Shown: positions 21,142-28,893 of the stretch, one piece after another
Position numbering within the stretch: position 1 is the first letter of the stretch
Layout of the letters: the number at the start of each line of letters is the position of its first letter
NCBI GenBank assembly: GCA_019693395.1
Contig: JAAMXP010000415.1
Span: 814 to 29,706 of the forward strand
Direction of reading: 5' to 3'
From: Ettlia oleoabundans
Lineage: Eukaryota > Chlorophyta > Chlorophyceae > Chlamydomonadales
Length of the DNA stretch: 28,893 nt
Translations under genes and position numbers: made by a program
Notes under the pieces: generated by a model
Database searches by the model: none
What the model was told of the DNA's origin: nothing
The model's input: only the letters and a program-made list of their open reading frames with translations

Positions 21142-21761
21142 GCTCCGCCTGCCAGAGCATGCAAGCGACACGAAGCTTCCTTTGCTTGCATGCTTGTTTG
21201 GCATCGAGCAGGGCTGACCCTCACCTCATGCTAACAGCCCTTCATAAGTCATCATATCCCTGCTTGAACTAATGGTTTTGCTGCTCTGTCGCTGTACTCC
21301 CTCCCCTGCTCTCTGTACTCGTCATGTTGTCTTCCCTTGCTTTCCCGCTTTCATTGACGTCTTGCTCCAGTTCATGCTGCAAATTGTTTGTTGCTGTCTC
21401 TTTGACTGTTCAGCCCCTCAACCCCGCACTTTGATGTAATTCACAGCCAAGTGTTAAATGCAAAGCAGCAGTGAAGCAAGCGAAAATAGCTAAGCCTGAA
21501 GTGGCAGGGCAGCTAGAAGCGGGTGGGATAAAGCAACAACCGATTGAGGAGAGCAACGGATGACAGAAAGAAACACAAAAGAAAAGAACAAAAGGTGAAA
21601 GCGTGGGGACTTCAAGCAGCTGGTACACAGCAGGTCGGGCACTGGGGGTGGAACAGCGGCAATGCCCTATAGTTCTCGCATGGCTTTGACACGAAAACCC
21701 AGCAGCCGCCAGGAAGCAATAGTGCAGCAATTTGTCCGGCCATGCAGTCGTGACAGTATGT
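21142..21761. other. Convergent 3' flanks of bystin and SNW1, no gene seen
   Basis: About 620 bases between opposing stop codons, pyrimidine-rich after the bystin stop and A-rich (plus strand) near 21540-21600. It should contain both 3' UTRs. One plus-strand TGTAA is present for bystin; no minus-strand TGTAA was found for SNW1. Confidence 0.6.
21435..21439 (+). terminator. Candidate TGTAA poly(A) signal for bystin
   Basis: TGTAA on the plus strand, about 295 bases after the bystin stop codon, the only such motif in this interval. Confidence 0.45.
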
Positions 21762-24700
21762 TTAGCGTGAGCTGCCGCTCACAAACTCCCGTCGCCGGCC
21801 ACTGCCACCCTCATGCTGGTCATAGCTGCTGCCGCCGCCTGCAGCGCGCATGCCCCCTCCGCGCCCAATGTCGTCCAGGGCCCCACGCTTCTTGCCCTGC
21901 CGCACATCAGACAGGAAGGCATCCAGCCCAAACGGATCCGCCTCCTCAGCCTCCTTCTCAAACTGCACCACATGGATGACAGGGCGCATAGTATCGGTCG
22001 GTGTCAGCATGGTGCAGGGATGGGAACAGCTAAACTGGGTACAGGGCAGTCCCCGGTCGCTTGACAGGCAGCTGTGTGCACCCCCTTATTACGATTTCTT
22101 GCCACCAAATGCTGGCTTCTCTCCCCATCATGCAGCACGGCACCTGCACAGGACACGTGTCAGCCACATGCCAAGTTGAAGGGCCCAGCACAACACAGCA
22201 GCCCATGTGGTGTTGCGCACCTGCACAGCACCACCCTCGCCGCCCTTCCCATAATCTGCCCCTGAGAAGCCCTTGTCCGGCTTGAAGCGCCCCGTGTCCA
22301 CCTCCGTACCACCACCTCCAGCCCCCGCATACACCTCGTCGTCCTGGCGCCCCTGCAATGGTGGAACCATAGGCGGAAGAACAGATGCGTCAGCAAATGG
22401 CTGGAAGCTGCTTCAACACAGCGCTGCAGGCAGCCCAGTTATATGCTCAAAGGACCAACTCACAATGTGTTGCTCCCTGGCAAAACAACCTTCCCCCCTA
22501 CCTTCTCACAGCCTGCCAGCACACTACCTAGTTGATGAAACACAGCAACTTATACAACACCACACCACCTTGCGGGCTGCACACTACCATACGGACCCCC
22601 CCACCCCTCCAAACAAACACGCACACCACCACGACCACCACCACCACACACACACTCACGCCCACCTTGTGCTTGAAGAGCTCCGCCCTGTCTGCAAATA
22701 GCGGCTTGTCGTACAAGTTGTAGCTGTCCTCTCCGCCCAGACCAGGCCCCACACCCGTATCCTGGTTGAACAGGCGCTGGTCGTACATCGCCTCGCCACC
22801 AGTCACCTGCACCCGGGGGGTGGGGGGGTGGGGGGGGTGGGGGGAGGGGTGTGTGTTTGAGGGATCACTGGCAGGGTAAGGATGGAGGGGTTTGATGACG
22901 AGAACGCCAGCCTGAATTGCAGCAGAGTGTTACATGCACAGCAGGTGGCTTACGCCACAACCCTCTGCAGTGCATCGTCCGACAGAAAAGCGCAAACCCA
23001 GGCGTACTCAAGTGCCTGCTGTGTTTGGAGAAAGCTTGAATTGCATGCACACGGTTGCACCTTACTGGCATTTAACCTCAGCTCACTTGCAACACCAGCT
23101 ACCCACCCACTACCACACACATCAGTGGGAAATAACTCGCCACCACCTCAGCTACCCACCCACCACCACTACCACCACACCCGCACACCTTGGCCATGCC
23201 CAGCGCAATCTTCTCAGAGATGTCACGGTCCCGGTCGCGCGTCAGCTTGCTCTTCTTAAACCCATGGGCATCACGCGCCTCCAGCCGCCGCTCACGCTCA
23301 CGCTCCCTGTGGGCAAGGCAAGAACGAAGGGAACAAGACAGGGTCGGTAACTTTAACGCAACCAAGGAGAGAATGATGATTGAGTGGGATAGGGGTGAAC
23401 ATGCATCTGCACCTGACGGACACTGATGCAGGCATGCTGGGTTGTGCGCGGAGAGGGGGGTGGAGCAAGACGCCAAGCAAAGTCGGACCCTGCAAAACTG
23501 CCAGCCAGATGCAAAGCTCAAAGTGACAGGCCGCCCTACCCTGCCCACCTGCGCCTCTCCTCGCGTATCTCCTCACGCTTGCGCCGCTCCTCACGCTCCT
23601 CCCGGGTTTCACGCTCACGCTCATCCCTGCCCCTATCACGATCATCCCTACCGCGGTCACGTTCCCTGCGAGCGTGCCGCCTGTTATCCTCATCTGAGGA
23701 CACATCCATCGCAGCGTCGGCAGCACCCCGACCCTCACCGCGGGGCAGCGGCGCAGCTGCAGCTGCCGGCACGCCGCCGACAGCGTCCAGGCGGTCTGCA
23801 GAGACATATTCGTAATAGTGGGGTGAACAGGGCATGTTTACCACAACCTGAGGAGCTAGCACGACCTCAGGAAAGAGTCAAATGTGCGGCAAGAAGGATG
23901 CCTGTAAAGCAAACAAGTTGTGCCCTGCATCCCTGCTCCCTGCCAACTGCTACTGCCATGACCCATCACCCCCCAGCCGCAACCATCAGTCTCGCCCTTC
24001 CACCTACTAACCAACCAACCAGCCATCAAGTGATCACCCTCCCTGCCCCACGCAATCACCTGCCGCCGCCGGTGCAGCGCCGCCCAGCCTGTCCATGCGG
24101 GCCTTGAGCGCCAGCTCCCGCAGCTCCCGCTCCTTCCTCTCCTTCTCGCGCGCCAGAAGCTCGCGCTGCATTTTGCTGCGTGCCTCCACAGCCGACCGCG
24201 CCTTCTGCTCAGCAATGTACAGGGCCTCTGTGAACTTAGCAAACTGATCGTTGATGGCAACCTCCTGCAGCCCGCGCCCGTCTGCTGCCAGCCGCTTGTC
24301 CAGCGGGATGGTGTAACCCTGCAGGTTAAGATGATTGGGGGGTAACGCAATTGGTAGAAGAGTTGTTGCCTGCCAACTGAGGCAGGGAAGGCAGGTTTGC
24401 ATGCAGAGCTGGAAAGCGGGAGTTTGTTGGCAACGTTGTTACTGCTGCTGCACCACCTTCGGAGGACAAAGCAAAGAACCTGGTACAGGCAGACGGGGAA
24501 ACAGCAGCTCACCTTGCTGTTCTTCCAGTTTGAGATGCACGGTGGGATCTTCCAGTCCTGCTGGTCCTTCACAGTCAGTGGCCGTGGTGGCGAGTGCATC
24601 ACAGGCACAGGTGGGGAACCTGGGCCGCGTGGCACCTGCACACATAAAGAAAAGCAGCCAGAAGGAGAGACAACAGGTGAACGGGATGCATGATCACAAG

Positions 24701-26029
24701 ACTGCGCCTCACCGCAGCAAGCCCCTGAGCACAACCTCAGATACAAAGCGCCAGCCAACCGAGGACTGGTGAACAAGCCCAAGCCAGCTGCCAACACTCA
24801 CATGCACACCTGCCTCACAGTGCTACACCCCCCCAGCTCCCCAACAGTCATACCATGGTCCTACCATTTCCATGTGAAATCTCTCCCAACCAGCCAGCCA
24901 GCCATCACACTCCCACCTGCAGCTCGCTATCCAGCACCCAGTCAGCAGTAAGCACCCACCCACCCACCCACCTTGATGTGCCTGAACTTGGGCGGCTCCA
25001 GCGGGTCCACCGGCATGTCCTGCATCTTGATGATGCGAGAGGCGGCACCGCTGGCATGCTGCGGGCCACCGTCTGCTGGGGTGTACTTGATGTACTGCGC
25101 GGCACCCGGCTGCTGCGGCAGTGTTTTTGGGTTAATGGCCGCCTGCTTCTTGTCCACGCGCAGAGCCAGCGCTGCCGCAGTCTCTTCGGCTGTGCGCTCT
25201 ATCTCCTCCTCGTCAGGCTTCAGCAGGTTCTGCGAGGAGGCAATGGTGCAGAATATAGCACAACAGGGCATCACGAGGCTGACAGTGAGGAAAAGGAGCT
25301 GCTCCTTAGCGCAAGGACACAAAGCTATGCTTGGCAATGTGCGCCACAGCAGGAAAGTGCCCCCACCAGCAGACTGTACATCCCCCCAGTCGCATGCCGA
25401 AGAAAAGCGCGGGAACAGCACCTGACCTGGCAAAACCTGGCCTGCCTCCCCAACACTGACTGACTGAGGGATGTTACAGAGTCTGCGCCAGGATACCCGC
25501 TGGCGGGGATCCCTCCCCAAGTGCCCCAGCACTCACCCCAGCGTTGAGCTCATCAACCTTGGGCACCAAAGCCTTGTGGGTGGTCTGCAGCCACTTCTGC
25601 GAGTTCTTGCTCTGCTGCAGCACGGCATCATAGTTGATATCTCCCTCCGCATTCACCGTGAGGGCCAGGGTCTGGCCGCTGCCTGCGCCCGAGCCGCCGC
25701 CGCCGCCCTTGTCGGCCCGCCCCATGTCCAACGGGTACTGAGCTACATGGATCTCCGGGAAGGCTCCACCTGCCCAAAAGGCGAAGGCGGAGTTTGAAGG
25801 GTACAGAAGGGCTGCTGGCAGCAGCAGAGCAACCCCTGGCCACCAGCGATGCGGACTTACCGTCGCCATAGTCCTCCAGTCGACGTGGAACGAAGCCAGC
25901 ACGCTTGCCGTAGGGCGGAGGCTCCTTGACGGCCCGCACCCCCGCTGCACCGCTGGGTGAAGGGCCATCCGGCGCCGGGCGGCTGTACTCCCGAGCAGGG
26001 GCCGGGATGCTGCTGAGCAGCGTCGCCAT
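21762..26029 (-). CDS. SNW1: SNW1/SKIP (Prp45) spliceosome and transcription co-regulator
   Basis: SNW/SKIP proteins are core components of activated spliceosomes and act as transcription co-regulators in the nucleus. Ten exons (26029-25861, 25769-25537, 25229-24972, 24635-24513, 24318-24060, 23795-23549, 23306-23189, 22806-22666, 22352-22221, 21962-21762) join in frame to 626 residues. In order: GGAFPEIHVAQYPLDMGR (about 57-75), AQYIKYTP, RIIKMQDMPVDPLEPPKF, then VPRGPGSPPVPVMHSPPRP leading to WKIPPCISNWKN with the SNW signature at 255-257, then GYTIPLDKRLAADGRGLQ and INDQFAKFTEALYIAEQKAR. A long Arg/Glu/Asp-rich charged helix follows (about 300-450), then YDQRLFNQ, the YNLYDKPLF motif, and near the end FEKEAEEADPFGLDAFL. 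The Gly-rich C-terminus (GRGGGMRAAGGGSS) is typical of plant and algal members. Start ATG 26029 is the first in frame. Divergent from the YIPF gene. Confidence 0.96.
22616..22663. repeat. ACC/CA-rich simple repeat in SNW1 intron 8
   Basis: Low-complexity mixture of ACC and CA units immediately intronic to the exon 8 donor at 22666. Similar CCCA/ACC tracts lie at 23100-23185 and at 24954-24971, the latter giving the transcript tandem GTGG units at the exon 3 donor. Confidence 0.75.
22815..22849. repeat. Poly-G/poly-C tract next to an SNW1 splice acceptor
   Basis: A plus-strand run of G broken by single T or A bases (35 bases), so the SNW1 transcript carries an almost pure C tract ending a few bases before the intron 7 acceptor at 22807. 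In RNA sense it serves as an extreme polypyrimidine tract; the opposite DNA strand fits a G-quadruplex pattern. Confidence 0.85.
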
Positions 26030-26404
26030 AACGCCTACCGAGAGCGAGCTAACAGTGGCTCGCCCCGCTGCTGCTGGATGGCCGACTGGTGCTGCAGCTG
26101 CTTTCACAAGATATCGCAGAAGTTTGGTGCTGGGTGTAAGGAAAACCAATTTCGAATGGCACGCTACTTAGTTGTTCAGGACTGCGCGCCCATGCCAGCG
26201 TGTCCAAGCCGTGCTCCTTTCTGCGCTTTTGGCTGCCTCTGCGCCGTGAACACCATTCCGGATTTCGCCGACAGACGGCCGTAGCTGTGCTCGCCACCAA
26301 GATCACTGTCGATCGCAGACTGCACAAGTCAACTAGTAGGGTAGCCCGCATATAGCGCCCCTGCTGGGCCATAAAAAGCAGGAAGGGCAACAGATTCGGC
26401 AGCA
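26030..26404. promoter_or_regulatory. Divergent promoter region between SNW1 and the YIPF gene
   Basis: About 375 bases between opposing start codons. A TATA-like CATAAAAAGC lies at 26370-26379, 26 to 35 bases before the YIPF start codon, which would leave almost no 5' leader if it were used as a TATA box; a CATATAG lies at 26349-26355. No gene is seen here. Confidence 0.4.
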
Positions 26405-28370
26405 ATGAGCACCAACCCCTTCGCCACCGCCAGTCCTCCTCCCGTGTTCGGCACAGAGGCCACCTATGCTCCTCCCAACACCGGTGCCTGGCAGCGCAAC
26501 GATAGCGTGTCCCTGGAGGATGAGGAGCCCTTCACGGCTGCCCACCTAGCGGCAGCCAATGAAGCGGCGGTGCCAGCGGTGGGCAGTGCGGCTCCGGCTG
26601 CAGGCACTGCCAGCCAGCCGCCGCACACCGCGCTGACCTTTACAGGTGCGTATCGTAAGGAAATGGCTTGGATCGGTGCTGGCTAATGGCTCGCGGACAG
26701 AGTGCTGGTTTTCCCGCTCTGAGGCCAGCCGTACTTTTCGCAACCAGCTCGATGCACCCGCCCCATCTGTCTTGGAGAAGTATCCTGCACAACCAAAGGC
26801 TGAACCTTCTTTGCCGACCGTGGCCTCATCACCTCCTTTATGCTCTGCAGAATCCACCGCCTCGCTTCCTTCCTCGCAAACTTTGATGGGCAAGGTGGGA
26901 CCGCCGGCGCCGCCAGTACCCCGCGTCGGCTCTGCTTCTGACACCCGCCTGCTGAGCGTCGGCCCTGGCCCCAGCGCACCGCTGGATGGCGTTGGCAACG
27001 CAGCCTCCGCGGGTTCTCCCGCTGGCCAACAGCCTGAGGACCCATCCAAGTTTGCTTTCTACAACATCAAGCGCTACCGCGGGCTGTTCAATGTGGACAC
27101 CACCGATGTGCTGGCGCGCCTCATGCACGCCGTGCTGCTCTTTTTCCGTGGCGACTTCCTGGAGTTTGTGGACGACAACCCAGACCTGTGAGCAGATCAG
27201 GAGTGTTGTTAGGAAAAGCGATAGTAGCAAGCCTGTTGCAGAATGCATGTTGAATGAATGCATGGGCAGAAAAGCGCACTTTTTGCACACCTGGGAAGCA
27301 GGCAAGCTGACCCTCCAAATTGGGCAACCAACAACTGGCTGGTGGCTCACATCTTGAGTACTGTTGCCGCTGTCCATTCAGGTATGGACCCTTCTGGGTG
27401 GCCAGCACCCTAATCTTTGTCACCGCTGCTACCGGCAACTTTGCCAGCTACATCGACTACAGGCGGCATGCACCGGAGGGTGCGCCATTGGGCATGCTGC
27501 GCCTGGCTTTTGCTTCTGGGGGTATGCGTTTGATGTCGCAACAAGCAGCCACACATGTGAACCAGGACCAGGACAGCATACAACCTGCTCTGTATGGAGC
27601 ACACCCTTGCCGTTCTAGTGTCCTGCTGCTCACCCCGGCCTATTGAGCTGACACTCCCGCCCACAATGCACCCTGGCTTCTTCCATCGTCAAAACCATCG
27701 TCAATTGCCATAACCAATCGCCCGCCACTAAGCCCCTTGCCGGCCCTCTTGTCAACCTCTCTCCCTGCATTTCTGTGCCTTCCAGGAGACTCCCACGGCG
27801 GCTGGTTCTACGACGTGGACAAGGTGGGAGGCTCCTTTGGCCTCTTCTACGGCTACCTGGGCGTGGTGGGGCTGGCCCTCTACCTTGTGCTGCGCTGGTT
27901 CAAGGCGGGCGTATCACTGGCATCCGTCTGGTGCATATACGGTGGGTGGAATGGGTGGGTGCACCGGCCTGGGGTGACAGGCGATTGGGTGGGCATGGTG
28001 TTGACACCATGTGCTGACAGGTCCTGGCAAGTGCAGGAACGCTGCATGTCAACTACCATCTAGCGCATATTGATGCTGTCTGTTGTTCACTTATAGCCTG
28101 CCACACTTTCTGAACATTGCAGGCTATGCGCTTGCTGCCTTCATCCCCGTCTGCTTTGTCTGCGTGGTGCCAGCGGACCTGGCACGGTGGATTGTGGTGG
28201 GGGTGGCTACGCTCACATCTGGCACTTTCATCATGCTCAGCCTTCGCAAGGCCATCCACGACTCTGCTGCGGGGGCCAAGGCACTGCCGCTTTATTGCGC
28301 CATGATTGCGCTACATGCAGGGCTGGGCCTCGCACTGCGACTGTACTTCTTTTCCTTTGAAAAAATTTGA
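26405..28370 (+). CDS. YIPF1/2-type Yip1-domain Golgi membrane protein
   Basis: Yip1-domain proteins are multipass membrane proteins of the ER-Golgi system that bind Rab GTPases and help vesicle transport. Exons 26405-26645, 26851-27187, 27382-27479, 27786-27941 and 28123-28370 join in frame to 359 residues. The cytosolic N-terminal half (about 1-150) is Ala/Pro/Ser-rich and starts MSTNPFATASPPP. The Yip1 region starts YRGLFNVDTTDVLARL, then the family hallmark NPDLYGPFWVASTLIF, which opens the first membrane segment. Four further hydrophobic segments follow: SFGLFYGYLGVVGLALYLVL, VWCIYGYALAAFIPVCFVCV, WIVVGVATLTSGTFIML and YCAMIALHAGLGLALRLYFF, giving the five expected. The CIYGYALAAFIP block matches YIPF1/2 rather than YIPF5. 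Intron 1 is placed at 26646-26850 because its acceptor (TTTATGCTCTGCAG) keeps phase and resembles neighbouring introns. Confidence 0.92.
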
Positions 28371-28554
28371 ACTTTGCCTCTTACCGATATGATAAGCGGG
28401 AAATGGGATCATATTCTTGCGCAGTAGTGCGTTCTCGACTTGTTATAACTTGCTGCAGGGCCAACCTGGCATGCCACTAGGTAACCATCCCTCTCTTTAG
28501 CATGCCTCCCTTGCTCTGCACGCTACCCAGCTCTATGCGTCTCAAAACTGCTGG

Positions 28555-28592
28555 GGTGTAATGCTTCCTGACAGCTTGCAGGAAGTTACACC
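28555..28592. repeat. Inverted repeat (14-bp stem, 2-base bulge) with TGTAA on both strands
   Basis: The left arm GGTGTAATGCTTCCTG (28555-28570) and right arm CAGGAAGTTACACC (28579-28592) pair over 14 bases, with TG unpaired in the left arm and an 8-base loop. TGTAA occurs on the plus strand at 28557-28561 and on the minus strand within the right arm. Confidence 0.8.
28557..28561 (+). terminator. Candidate TGTAA poly(A) signal for the YIPF gene
   Basis: TGTAA on the plus strand, 187 bases after the YIPF stop codon, in the left arm of the inverted repeat. Confidence 0.5.
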
Positions 28593-28893
28593 TGTGATAC
28601 ATTGCAGGCAACTTTCAAAAAGTGCAGTGTGAGAAGTGGGCACTGGCAGCGTGGCAGGATGAAAAGGCAGGGAAACAAGGGATGGAGGCATGATTTCGCG
28701 GTGTACTGAGATGGACCAACACACTGGCTAACAGATACACACACAATGGGGGTTGGCTTCGTGGGTTAAAAAGGCATGGAGCCACATGCCCCCGCTGTGC
28801 TGCAATGTCAGCGCAAATGGGGACACAGGCATGCATTCACTAGTAGTAGCACTACAGAAACAATGCATGGACGCACCGGGGTGGGGGTTGGGG

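Larger units (their letters stand above)
28371..28893. other. 3' flank of the YIPF gene to the right edge, no gene seen
   Basis: No coding similarity or tRNA is seen. It holds a TGTAA poly(A) signal and an inverted repeat. Sequence beyond about 28600 may belong to the 3' end of a minus-strand neighbour outside the window, but nothing shows this. Confidence 0.5.

Noticed and set aside
26646..26700. A 55-base first intron in the YIPF gene (acceptor at 26700)
   Set aside because: It keeps phase, but the acceptor lacks a pyrimidine tract; the CTGCAG acceptor at 26850 also keeps phase and matches the other introns.
28071..28115. TGATGC and CTGA pair in the last YIPF intron
   Set aside because: Too short, no closing stem, no recognised target.

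Overview
This is a stretch of eukaryotic nuclear DNA, most probably from a green alga (Chlorophyta). It is GC-rich by eye and densely packed with intron-rich genes. Introns are about 50-600 nt, often start GTGGGT or GTGAGT and usually end CTGCAG. One gene encodes a plastid fibrillin with a transit-peptide-like N-terminus. Several genes have the chlorophyte-type poly(A) signal TGTAA 190-450 nt downstream of the stop. I cannot name a genus. There are no prokaryotic, viral, transposon or CRISPR features.

Layout, left to right: (1) minus strand, the 5' part of a Sec24 COPII coat gene that runs off the left edge; (2) plus, a small Nudix hydrolase; (3) minus, a NEK (NIMA-related) kinase; (4) minus, a TAPT1/POD1/Emp65-family ER membrane protein; (5) plus, a plastid PAP/fibrillin; (6) minus, a BLES03/C11orf68-like DUF1917 protein; (7) plus, bystin (Enp1), a 40S ribosome assembly factor; (8) minus, the spliceosome factor SNW1/SKIP (Prp45); (9) plus, a YIPF1/2-type Golgi membrane protein. 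Exon models were built by hand from splice sites, reading phase and family motifs. Every joined model stays in frame.

The genes are ordinary housekeeping functions and do not form one pathway. Sec24 and YIPF both act in ER-Golgi traffic, and bystin and SNW1 in RNA biology, but gene order alone does not show co-function. The intergenic pairs Sec24/Nudix, TAPT1/fibrillin, DUF1917/bystin and SNW1/YIPF are divergent (shared promoter regions of about 0.35-0.8 kb). Nudix/NEK, fibrillin/DUF1917 and bystin/SNW1 are convergent.

The most interesting item is a probable box C/D snoRNA inside intron 5 of the bystin gene. It has a TGATGA box, a CTGA box 72 nt downstream, a short closing stem, and 12 nt next to box D that are perfectly complementary to a highly conserved 18S rRNA segment. 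A gene whose protein matures the 18S rRNA would thus also carry an RNA guide for modifying it. Other points are a GC-AG intron in bystin, a kinase whose APE motif reads APC, an inverted repeat carrying TGTAA on both strands downstream of the YIPF gene, and an unresolved TAPT1 N-terminus. I found no evidence of a wholly new multi-gene system.
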